From positions 1-64,000 of the forward strand of contig JAROBA010000020.1 of the NCBI GenBank assembly GCA_029432815.1: a stretch of DNA of 64,000 bases. The letters are read 5' to 3'. Below, one piece after another: positions 34,420 through 42,480 of this stretch. The translations under genes and the position numbers were made by a program. The number at the start of each line of letters is the position of its first letter. The first letter of the stretch is position 1. The notes below the pieces were generated by a model. That model did not search any database, was not told where the DNA came from, and saw only the letters and a program-made list of their open reading frames with translations. This DNA is from Pontiellaceae bacterium B1224. Lineage in GTDB: Bacteria > Verrucomicrobiota > Kiritimatiellia > Kiritimatiellales > Pontiellaceae.

Positions 34420-34650
34420 ATGAAAATACAGATATTGGGCACGGGATGTCCCAAGTGCGAAAAAACAACGAAAGTGGTCAAAGAAGTGGTCGAAGAGCTG
34501 GGCCTTGAAGTCGAGATCGAAAAGGTGACCGACCTCAACGAAATCATGACCTTTAATGTGATGAGCACCCCGGCGGTCGCCATCGACGGCGAGGTCAAAG
34601 TCGCCGGCCGGGTTCCGTCGGCGCGCGCGCTGAAAAAACTGCTGAAATAG
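34420..34650 (+). CDS. small thioredoxin-like protein (TM0996/MTH895 type)
   Basis: The 76-residue mini-thioredoxin has the active site GTGCPKCEK (C10, C13) and the cis-proline loop MSTPAVAIDGEV. It lacks a signal peptide, so it acts in the cytoplasm. It is placed 14 bases after the permease with a good ribosome site. In many genomes this small protein is paired with DUF318 permeases and may pass the metal(loid) or electrons to the transporter. Confidence 0.88.
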   Translation: MKIQILGTGCPKCEKTTKVVKEVVEELGLEVEIEKVTDLNEIMTFNVMSTPAVAIDGEVKVAGRVPSARALKKLLK

Positions 34651-34660
34651 GGTTTTTACT

Positions 34661-35995
34661 GTGGCGCTGAAATTCAATCCATTCTGGTTGGCTGCATGGC
34701 TGGTTTTCGGGGCGATGTCCGGGCGATCGGCCGTCCCGCCGACGGAAGCACTGACGCTGGACCGGGCCATTGAGATGGCGGTGAACAACAACCCGGAAGT
34801 TTCCGCGGTTCAATGGCAATCGGTCGCCGCTGCGGCTGATGTGGATGCGGTTCGGGCGCAGCGATTGCCGAAGGTGTCGTTGGTGGGCGGATATTCCTAT
34901 GCAACGGAAGACCAGCGGCTCTATCCGGCCACGTATAACAGTGAGCCGGGGGTATTCGGTTCGGGGGTGGTGGATGGCGCCGTCGTTCTTAAAATCCCGC
35001 TTTACACCGGGGGAAAAATTTCGAGTGAAATTGCGGCTTCAGAATTGATGAAACGTGCGGCGGCGGGCGATTTGTCGCGCAGCCGCGAGATCGTGGCGTT
35101 CAATGTGACCAGTCTGTTTTACAGCATGCTGGCGCAGAAGGAGGTTATCGCTTCGGTGGAGTCGGCGATGACGGCCATGGAAGAACAGCGGCGTACGATT
35201 CAGGAGCTGGTTTCCCTGCAGAAGGCGGCGCGGGTGGATGCGCTGCGCGCGGAGGTTCGGCTTGCTGAACTTCAGGAAAAACGCACCAAAGAGTACAACA
35301 CGCTGACCATTCAGCAATGGACATTGGCGGCGTTGCTTGGGCTGGAGGACGGACAGGATGTTCAGCTGTCCGGGAGTCTGGAGCTCAGTGATCCGCCGCA
35401 GTGCCCGGACGCGAATCTATGCATGAAAACAGCGCTCCGGAATCGGAACGATTATGACGCGGCGCAGCAACGCAGGGCTGCGACGGGGGAATCTGTAAAG
35501 TCGGCGAGATCGGGTTTTCTGCCGACGCTGTCGCTGGAATCGTCCTACGGCTTGCGCTGGATGAGCGATGTGCAGGATGCGTCGGGGGGATCGGATGATT
35601 TCGAGGATGTCGGGCAGATCGGGCTGGTGGCGGAGTGGCCGCTGTTTTCCGGCGGCGGCACCCGCGCGAAGGTGCGCCGGCAGACCGCCGTTCAACAGGC
35701 GGCGCTGGAGCGGGAACGGCAGTTGCGGCTGCAGATCCGGACCGAGGTGGAGACGGCGCTGGCCGATATCTCTTCGGCGACCGAACGGATTGATACCACC
35801 AAAACCGCCGTCGATGCCGCCCGCGAGAGTTTTCGGATTATTCAGGAAAAATATGAGCTGGGTAAAGGAGCGATGGTCGATGTGCTGACGGCGCAGGCTT
35901 CACTCATTTTTGCAGAAACCTCCTACGCCCGGGCCCGGGCTGATCTGGCGATTTCGGATGCTCGCAGAAAACTGGCCGTTGGAGGAATTCTATAG
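34661..35995 (+). CDS. TolC family outer-membrane efflux protein
   Basis: The 444-residue protein probably starts at a GTG (34661) giving a Sec signal MALKFNPFWLAAWLVFGAMSGRSA. Two OEP repeats follow: LTLDRAIEMAVNNNPEVSAVQ and LCMKTALRNRNDYDAAQQRR, each with long helical hairpins (VESAMTAMEEQRRTIQEL; EKYELGKGAMVDVLTAQ). It lacks a lipobox, unlike the channel at 9271. The stop overlaps the next GTG start by one base. It forms the channel of the adaptor-permease pair downstream. Confidence 0.88.
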   Translation: MALKFNPFWLAAWLVFGAMSGRSAVPPTEALTLDRAIEMAVNNNPEVSAVQWQSVAAAADVDAVRAQRLPKVSLVGGYSYATEDQRLYPATYNSEPGVFGSGVVDGAVVLKIPLYTGGKISSEIAASELMKRAAAGDLSRSREIVAFNVTSLFYSMLAQKEVIASVESAMTAMEEQRRTIQELVSLQKAARVDALRAEVRLAELQEKRTKEYNTLTIQQWTLAALLGLEDGQDVQLSGSLELSDPPQCPDANLCMKTALRNRNDYDAAQQRRAATGESVKSARSGFLPTLSLESSYGLRWMSDVQDASGGSDDFEDVGQIGLVAEWPLFSGGGTRAKVRRQTAVQQAALERERQLRLQIRTEVETALADISSATERIDTTKTAVDAARESFRIIQEKYELGKGAMVDVLTAQASLIFAETSYARARADLAISDARRKLAVGGIL

Positions 35996-37065
35996 TGAAA
36001 ACATGGACGGGATTATTGATCGGCGGCCTGGCGGCCGGACTGCTGGCGGGCTGCGGAAAAGGCGGGGCCGCGGATGCAAAAGCCAGGCCGGTGCCGCTGG
36101 TGCAGACCGCGAAGGCGGTTCAGCAGGATCTGGTTCGGTTCGGTATGGTGACCGGATCGGTCGAGCCGGTCAAGGTGGCCCGCATGGCCTCGCCGGCGGA
36201 AGGGCCCGTGGCGCTCTGTCCCGTGCGGGAAGGCGATGTGGTTAAAGCCGGCGACCTCGTGGCGCAGGTCGGGCGCAGTCGGATTGCCACGACCGCGCTG
36301 GCCGCGGCGCAGGAGGAACTTCTGCGGCAGCAGACCGAGTTTAAACGCGTTGAACAGCTGGTGAAAAGCGGTGCGCTGCCCGGCGAACAGCTGGATGTCG
36401 CCCGGGCCGATATTAAACGGGCCGAAGCGCAGCTGGCGGCGATGGAAACCGGTGCCGGGGACTATGAAATCCACGCGCCGTGGTCCGGTCAGGTTTCCAG
36501 GGTCTGGATTGCGGAGGGCGACTATGTGGTGCCGCGTGCAGTCCTTGTGGAAATGTATGATCCCGAAAGCCTGGTGGTGCGGCTGGCGGTTCCGGAACAG
36601 CAGGCGCTGTCCGTAGAGCAGGGCATGGCCGTGCGTGTCCGGCTGGATGCCCATCCCGGTAAACAGTTCGCGGCGGAAATCAGCCGCGTCTATCCGGTGC
36701 TGGACCGCCAGACCCGCACATTGACGGTGGAGGCGGAGCTTCAGGAACCGGCCAAACTGCTGGCCGGCATGTTTGCGCGCGTCGAGATTCCGGAGCGAAG
36801 CGTTGAGCAGGCGGTAGTGATTCCGCAAAGCGCCCTGAGCGTCCTTTCCGACGGCTCTTCGGTGGTTTGGCGGCTCAAAGACGGCGCGGTTGAACGCGTG
36901 GCCGTGGACGTGCTGCTGGAGGCCGATGGACGGATGGCCGTCGAAGGTGCGCTTGAGCCCAACGACGTTGTCGTGATCCGCGGTAATGAATCGCTGAAAC
37001 CCGGCGCCAAGGTGAAGGTCCAGGGCGCTGCGAAAACATCATCCCCGGAGAAGGCCGCGCCATGA
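35995..37065 (+). CDS. RND periplasmic adaptor lipoprotein
   Basis: The 356-residue adaptor starts with GTG and MKTWTGLLIGGLAAGLLAGC, a lipoprotein signal with LAGC. It then has the lipoyl half-motifs ASPAEGPVALCPVREGDVV and DYEIHAPWSGQVSRVWIAEGDYV flanking a coiled coil. A beta-barrel (VRLAVPEQQALSVEQGMAV) and a membrane-proximal domain (VVIPQSALSVLSDGSSVVW) follow. It is tightly coupled to the TolC gene before it (one-base overlap) and the RND gene after it (four-base overlap). Confidence 0.92.
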   Translation: MKTWTGLLIGGLAAGLLAGCGKGGAADAKARPVPLVQTAKAVQQDLVRFGMVTGSVEPVKVARMASPAEGPVALCPVREGDVVKAGDLVAQVGRSRIATTALAAAQEELLRQQTEFKRVEQLVKSGALPGEQLDVARADIKRAEAQLAAMETGAGDYEIHAPWSGQVSRVWIAEGDYVVPRAVLVEMYDPESLVVRLAVPEQQALSVEQGMAVRVRLDAHPGKQFAAEISRVYPVLDRQTRTLTVEAELQEPAKLLAGMFARVEIPERSVEQAVVIPQSALSVLSDGSSVVWRLKDGAVERVAVDVLLEADGRMAVEGALEPNDVVVIRGNESLKPGAKVKVQGAAKTSSPEKAAP

Positions 37066-40000
37066 AGCTTACCGACCTGAGTCTCTCCCGGCGGGTGGCG
37101 GTGTCGATCCTGACGCTGGCCGCTGTGGTGATGGGCTTTTTCAGCCTGATGCGGATGGATGTGGACTATCTGCCGGAGATCACCTATCCGATGGTGAAGA
37201 TTCACATTTTCTGGGGTGGTGCCACGCCGGAGGAAATTGAAACCAACATTGCCGAGCCGATCGAACGGGCCATGGCAACGGTCGACAACCTCGACTATCT
37301 CGACGCCTCCTGCATCGAAGGTATGTATACCCTGCTGGTCAACTTCCGCTACGGCGTGAACGTCGACACCGCCTATCAGGATGTGCTCGCCGTCATGGGG
37401 CGCGTCAACCGCCAGCTGCCGGACGATATGGATCCGCCTGTGATCATTAAGGCCGATCCGTCGCAGCTCCCGGTAATGGAAGTGACCGTGGCGTCTGATC
37501 AGCGGGACCTGGTCTGGCTGCGCGAATGGGTGGATAACTGGCTGGTCGACCGGCTGAGCACGGTCTCCGGCACGGCCGGCGCCGAAGTGGTCGGCGGTCT
37601 GGAACGCGAAATCCGCGTCTATCTCGATCCCGCCCGCCTGACGGCCTACGGCCTTTCGCCCGATCGCGTGGCCGCGGCCATCCGCGACGAAAACAAACAG
37701 ATTTTCGCGGGGCGCATCACCGTCGAAAACCGCGAAATCATTGCCCGCACGATGGGCGAATTTTCGAGCCTGGATGAAATCCGCAACGTGGCCGTCGTCC
37801 ACGGTGAAAATGGAAACCTGGTGTATGTGCGCGACGTGGCGACGGTGCAGGATACGCACGAAGAGCTGCGGGTCAATACGCGCTTCAACGGCCGCCCGTG
37901 CGTGAAGGTCAATGTGCTCAAACAGGCCGAAGCCAACACCGTTCAGGTGGCCGCCGCCGTCAAGGCGAAGCTCGCTTCCCTGCAGGATGAAATCCCCGAT
38001 GACATCGAATTCGGCGTCGTTGAAAATCAGGGCGACTATGTGATGGGCGCGATTCTCAGCGTGCGCGACTCCGCGATTCTCGCGGCCATCCTGGTGATTC
38101 TGGTGACCTATCTGTTTCTGGGTCACTGGCGCCAGGTGGCGGTCATGATCGTCGTGCTGCCGGTGACGCTGCTGGCCAACTTTTTGGTCATGAAACTCGC
38201 CGGTTTTTCACTCAACCTGTTTTCGCTGGGCGGGCTGGTGGTGGCGCTGGGCGTCATTCTCGACAGTTCGATCATCGTTCTGGAAAACATTACCCGGCTG
38301 AAGCACGAGGAGCACCGGGCCGGGCGCGGGCATAACGGCCGGGTGCTGGTGCGCGCCGTTTCGGAAGTCGGCCCGGCGCTGATCGCATCCGCGATCACCT
38401 TCCTGGCGATCTTCCTGCCGTTCCTGTTTATTCCCGGTCTGGTTTCGCTGCTGTTCCGCGAGCTGGTGCTGGTCGTGGCGGGCGTCGTCGTCATTTCGCT
38501 GCTGGTGGCTGTAACGCTCACGCCGCTTCTGGCCGACCTGCTGCTGAATAAAATGGCCGGCGGTGAAAAGAGCGGGTGGCTGGCGGTGCGGTTCGACCGC
38601 GGCGTCGAACGCGTAACCGCGGGCTATGGCTGCGCACTTTCGTTTGTGCTGCGTTTCCGTTGGGTGATGCTGCTCCTCTTCCTTCTGCTCGGTGCCGGGG
38701 CGTTTTGGATGCTCTCATCGGTCGGCTCGGAATTTCTGCCGAAGGTGGACGACGGTCGCATCATGGTGAAGCTGAAAATGCCGGCGGGAACGTCGGTGGC
38801 GGAAACCGACCGCATTCTGGCGAATGTGGAAAAGCAGCTCGCCGGGCTGCCGGAAATCCAAAGCACCTTCACCCTGGCCGGCGGGCGCGTCTGGGGACTG
38901 GTGACCTATGAAATCGCCCAGGAGGGCGAGGTCGACATCCAGCTGGTCCCCAAATCCGACCGGACCATCAGCACCGCCGCCTTCATCAAAAAGATTCAGC
39001 CGCGGGTGAAGAAAGCCATGGCGCCCGGCGCCAAGATGCCGGTCATGCAGATGAAGGTGAAGGGCATCCGCCAGATCGGCCAGCAGGATGTGGAGCTCAA
39101 AATCCAGGGCAGCGACACCGGATCGATCTACGACTTCGCGCGCAAAACCGCCGCCGCGCTCAGCGGCACGGACGGTTTTTCCGGCGTCAACATTTCCATG
39201 GATATGACCAAGCCGGAATACCGGATCCACATCGACCGCGCCCGCGCGGCGGCGATGGATCTTCCGGTCGGTAAACTGGCCGCCACCCTGCGCGGCCTCG
39301 TCGGCGGCGTGGTGTCGACGGACTACCGCGACGGCAATGAATACTACGATATCCGCGTGCTGGTCCCGGAGGTGCGCATCGCCGGCAAGGAGGACCTGGA
39401 AAACCTGATTGTCGATTCGCGCGGCGGGCAGCCGCTGATTGTGCGCGATGTCGCCGAGGTGACGCGCGCGGTCGGGCCGGTGGAGATCACCCGCGAAAAC
39501 CAGATCAAGCAGGTGATTGTGCGGGCCGATGCCGACGGGCTGAGCTCCGGGGAAGCCTCTCAACGGGCGCTGGAGATTGCGGCGCAGCTTTCGCCGCCGT
39601 CCGGCGTGAGCGTGGCGGCCGGCGGTCAGGCGCAGATGATGCAGGACAACAACCGCGCCATGGGCCTGATTTTCGGCTTTGCCCTGTTCTTCGCCTTTGC
39701 GGCACTGGCGATTCAGTTTGAAAGCTATCGGCTGCCGGCGATCATCCTGCTGTCGGTTCCGTTCTGCCTGGCGGGCATTGTTTATGCGCTGTCGCTGGCC
39801 GGTCTGCCGATCGGGGCTACGGTGGCGATCGGTGTGTTTGTGATCATTGCGGCGGCGGTGAATGACGGCGTGCTGCTGCTGGGCTATGCCGAAGAGCTGC
39901 GGATACAAGAGAACCGCTCTCCGGCGGATGCCGTCCTGACCGCCGGCAAGGTCCGGTTGCGCCCGCGGCTGATGACCACCATCAGCACCGTCGCCGGGCT

Positions 40001-40157
40001 GGTGCCGCTGGCGCTCAACCTGGGCGAGGGCGGGGACCTGCTGAAGCCGATGGCGGTGGCCGGGATCGGCGGACTTCTGATGGAAATCGCCGTCGCGCTG
40101 TTCCTGATGCCGCTGCTGTATGTGCTGTTTTCGAAAAAGGTAAAAATTCAAAACTGA
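37062..40157 (+). CDS. RND efflux permease (HAE1/CusA-like)
   Basis: The 1031-residue protein has twelve TM segments and two periplasmic loops (LSLSRRVAVSILTLAAVVMGFF at TM1; PEITYPMVKIHIFWGGATPEEIE). TM4 reads GVILDSSIIVLENITR, with a single acidic relay residue near position 401 in place of the DD pair. TM10 reads AAAVNDGVLLLGYAEEL, with N-D in place of the usual lysine context. It therefore departs from classical multidrug pumps, and a metal or small-molecule substrate is possible. It is in one operon with its own TolC and adaptor. Confidence 0.92.
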   Translation: MKLTDLSLSRRVAVSILTLAAVVMGFFSLMRMDVDYLPEITYPMVKIHIFWGGATPEEIETNIAEPIERAMATVDNLDYLDASCIEGMYTLLVNFRYGVNVDTAYQDVLAVMGRVNRQLPDDMDPPVIIKADPSQLPVMEVTVASDQRDLVWLREWVDNWLVDRLSTVSGTAGAEVVGGLEREIRVYLDPARLTAYGLSPDRVAAAIRDENKQIFAGRITVENREIIARTMGEFSSLDEIRNVAVVHGENGNLVYVRDVATVQDTHEELRVNTRFNGRPCVKVNVLKQAEANTVQVAAAVKAKLASLQDEIPDDIEFGVVENQGDYVMGAILSVRDSAILAAILVILVTYLFLGHWRQVAVMIVVLPVTLLANFLVMKLAGFSLNLFSLGGLVVALGVILDSSIIVLENITRLKHEEHRAGRGHNGRVLVRAVSEVGPALIASAITFLAIFLPFLFIPGLVSLLFRELVLVVAGVVVISLLVAVTLTPLLADLLLNKMAGGEKSGWLAVRFDRGVERVTAGYGCALSFVLRFRWVMLLLFLLLGAGAFWMLSSVGSEFLPKVDDGRIMVKLKMPAGTSVAETDRILANVEKQLAGLPEIQSTFTLAGGRVWGLVTYEIAQEGEVDIQLVPKSDRTISTAAFIKKIQPRVKKAMAPGAKMPVMQMKVKGIRQIGQQDVELKIQGSDTGSIYDFARKTAAALSGTDGFSGVNISMDMTKPEYRIHIDRARAAAMDLPVGKLAATLRGLVGGVVSTDYRDGNEYYDIRVLVPEVRIAGKEDLENLIVDSRGGQPLIVRDVAEVTRAVGPVEITRENQIKQVIVRADADGLSSGEASQRALEIAAQLSPPSGVSVAAGGQAQMMQDNNRAMGLIFGFALFFAFAALAIQFESYRLPAIILLSVPFCLAGIVYALSLAGLPIGATVAIGVFVIIAAAVNDGVLLLGYAEELRIQENRSPADAVLTAGKVRLRPRLMTTISTVAGLVPLALNLGEGGDLLKPMAVAGIGGLLMEIAVALFLMPLLYVLFSKKVKIQN

Positions 40158-40173
40158 AAGCTAACCAAAAGGA

Positions 40174-40560
40174 ATGAAAATGGAACAGGCATTGAAAAGT
40201 ATGACGTTTGATTTTTTCGGCAAGGGGCAGCATAAGATTATGCCGGAAAAACTGTTGGGAATGGAAAAGGCGGTCTTTCTAGACGTTCGTTCGAACGAGG
40301 AGATTGCTTCTGTTCCGTTGCCATTGGGGATTCATGCAAATGTGACGTCGCTTCACATTCCGATCAATGAGGTGCCGGAGCGGCTGGCGGAGATTCCGAA
40401 GGATGCGATGGTAGGTGTTTTTTGTCCGCATGGTGTCCGTGCGTCGATGGTGTATGTTTATCTCCGCTCAAAGGGATATGAACAGGTGAAGGTGGTCGGC
40501 GGCGGATATGCCGCGGTGACCGACGCGCTGATGCCGGGCAAGTTGCTTGCGGCCTTGTAG
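40174..40560 (+). CDS. rhodanese-like domain protein
   Basis: The 128-residue single rhodanese domain has KAVFLDVRSNEEIASVPLP and the active-site loop GVFCPHGVRASMVYVYL, in which C is the sulfur-accepting residue. GYEQVKVVGGGYAAV closes the domain. There is no signal peptide. Rhodaneses move sulfane sulfur. Here the gene lies between an RND pump and a TauE/SafE permease, so a sulfur relay (thiosulfate, persulfide or thio-arsenic chemistry) is plausible but unproven. An alternative start six bases later has better ribosome-site spacing. Confidence 0.87.
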   Translation: MKMEQALKSMTFDFFGKGQHKIMPEKLLGMEKAVFLDVRSNEEIASVPLPLGIHANVTSLHIPINEVPERLAEIPKDAMVGVFCPHGVRASMVYVYLRSKGYEQVKVVGGGYAAVTDALMPGKLLAAL

Positions 40561-40571
40561 GAGTTGATGCA

Positions 40572-41378
40572 ATGACGGAATTACCTTTAATCGCAACACT
40601 CGTCTTCGTGGTTGCCGTCGCGATGACGATGGTCGGGAAGGGCGGCGGCAATTTTTATGTCGTGATCCTGGCGATGTCCGGAATTCCGATGCACGAAGCC
40701 GCGACGACGGGGCAGTTCATTCTCTTTGCCGCGTCGGTGGCGGCCATGCTGATCTTTCACCAAAAGAAATCCATCTCCTGGCCGCTGGCTTTTTCGGTCG
40801 GCGGCATCACCGCGGTCTCCGCACTGGCGGGCGGATTGCTTTCACATTATTTCAGCGGCTATGCGCTGAAGCTGGTGTTTGCGGTCATGCTGCTGGCCTC
40901 CGGCGGCGTAATGCTGCTGCCGAAACCGAACAGTCAAAAGTCGGAAGGTCGAAAGTCAAAGGGCTTTGGAATGGTATCATTGGCATCCGGCGGCGAAATC
41001 TACCGCGTCAATCTTTGGATTGCGCTGCCGGTCACCATTCTGACGGGCCTGGGCTCGGGCATGGTCGGCGTGTCGGGCGGTTCCTTTCTGGTGCCGCTGA
41101 TGGTCGTCGCCTGCGGTATCCCGATGCAGCTGGCGGTTGGAACCTCGGCTTCGCTGATTGCGGCGATCGCGCTGATGGGCTTTGCCGGTCATGCGGTGCA
41201 TGGTGATTTTAATCCGGCCTGGGCACTGCCACTGGCGGTGGTCACCATCATCGGCGGGGCACTCGGTGGACGCCTGGCGCTGAAAGCCAAACCCAAACAT
41301 TTAAAACAGCTGTTCGCCTACACCAACTGGGTGGCGGCGGGCTTCATGATTTTCAACGCGCTGCACGGCGGCGCATAA
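40572..41378 (+). CDS. TauE/SafE family sulfite or organosulfur permease
   Basis: The 268-residue protein has about eight TM segments in two halves. The halves are marked by VGKGGGNFYVVILAMSGIPMHEAATTGQF and GLGSGMVGVSGGSFLVPLMVVACGIPMQLAVGTS, the paired TauE/SafE signatures. The family exports sulfite or sulfoacetate. Between the halves a hydrophilic linker (NSQKSEGRKSKGFG) is encoded by a GTCGGAAGGTCGAA repeat like that at 14982, so an intergenic element seems to have entered the gene without breaking the frame. Confidence 0.88.
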   Translation: MTELPLIATLVFVVAVAMTMVGKGGGNFYVVILAMSGIPMHEAATTGQFILFAASVAAMLIFHQKKSISWPLAFSVGGITAVSALAGGLLSHYFSGYALKLVFAVMLLASGGVMLLPKPNSQKSEGRKSKGFGMVSLASGGEIYRVNLWIALPVTILTGLGSGMVGVSGGSFLVPLMVVACGIPMQLAVGTSASLIAAIALMGFAGHAVHGDFNPAWALPLAVVTIIGGALGGRLALKAKPKHLKQLFAYTNWVAAGFMIFNALHGGA

Positions 41379-41397
41379 AGGCAAGGAAGATACAGCG

Positions 41398-42480
41398 ATG
41401 AAAAAGGTACTGAGAATCATAATCGTACTCGTTGTGGTATTGGCGTTGGCAGCTTTGGTGGTCAAGCGAAAGAAGGTGGCGATGGCGGCCAAACCCTACG
41501 GCATGCGACCGGTGGCGGTGCATGTGGCGGACGTTACGCAGGAATCGCTCGAAAGCGCGCACAGCTATCTCGGGGTGGTCGAAGCCTGGCAGGTGGCCCG
41601 CGTCTCTTCCCGCACTTCCGCCAAGGTCGATGCCGTGCCGCGCGACGAAGGCGATACGGTTCTGGCGGGTGAGCTGCTACTGCAGCTTGACGATGGTGAT
41701 ATTCAGGCGCAGATCAAGGCCGCCGAATCCACCATCCAGGGATTGGAAACCAACCGGGATTTCTGGGCGGCGGAAGATCGCCGCGACAGCAAACTGGCTG
41801 AAGACGGGGTCATTTCTTCGGTCGAAGCTGAAACCACGCACAACCGTCTGGCCGATGCCACGTCGAAACTTGAAGCGGCGCAAAGTACACTGGAGAGCCT
41901 GAACACCCAGCGGCTCTATACCCGATTGACCAGTCCTTTCGACGGTCTCGTTACGTCCCGCGATGTTGATCCCGGCGATCTCGCTTCGCCGGGCCGTGCG
42001 CTGATGGTGGTGGAAGATCACTCCGCACTGAAGATTGCCTTCAACGCCCCGCAGGAGGATATGGATTTTCTCAAGGTTGGCCTGCCGGTACGGGCTGAAC
42101 TCGGAGGCCAGCCGGTCGATCTGGCGATTACCCATATATATCCCAGTCTGGATCGCGGCCGCATGGTGCGCGTTGAGGTGAAGGCCCCCGGCGGCGCCGG
42201 GTTCCAGACGGGCGCATTCATCCCGTTGAAGGTCGTCTGGATGCAGCATGAAAATGCCGTCACGGTGCCGCGCGAAAGCCTGATGCAGCGTGCGCCCGGC
42301 GACTGGGTCGTCTTCACGGTGGAAGACGATCAGCTCGCCCTGCGGCCTGTCAAAAAAATCATGGAAAGCGAAGGGCGCACGGAGGTGCAGGGATTGGAGC
42401 CCGGGGAAAAGGTTGTCACCAGCACTTTCCTGGGCTGGGCCGGTCTGGCCGACGGACTTCAGGTTGAGGTGGTGAAATGA
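41398..42480 (+). CDS. RND periplasmic adaptor (second set)
   Basis: The 360-residue adaptor has an N-terminal signal anchor (RIIIVLVVVLALAALVV). The lipoyl domain is split by a coiled coil (VARVSSRTSAKVDAVPRDEGD and YTRLTSPFDGLVTSRDVDPGD). A barrel and a membrane-proximal domain follow (GAFIPLKVVWMQHENAVTVPRESLM). Its stop overlaps the start of the RND-TolC fusion gene by four bases, so the two form a two-gene tripartite pump. Confidence 0.9.
   Translation: MKKVLRIIIVLVVVLALAALVVKRKKVAMAAKPYGMRPVAVHVADVTQESLESAHSYLGVVEAWQVARVSSRTSAKVDAVPRDEGDTVLAGELLLQLDDGDIQAQIKAAESTIQGLETNRDFWAAEDRRDSKLAEDGVISSVEAETTHNRLADATSKLEAAQSTLESLNTQRLYTRLTSPFDGLVTSRDVDPGDLASPGRALMVVEDHSALKIAFNAPQEDMDFLKVGLPVRAELGGQPVDLAITHIYPSLDRGRMVRVEVKAPGGAGFQTGAFIPLKVVWMQHENAVTVPRESLMQRAPGDWVVFTVEDDQLALRPVKKIMESEGRTEVQGLEPGEKVVTSTFLGWAGLADGLQVEVVK

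Noticed and set aside
33485-34468. 327-codon minus-strand frame opposite the DUF318 permease
   Set aside because: Histidine/glutamine/arginine-rich antisense reading of a membrane-protein gene; no start signal.
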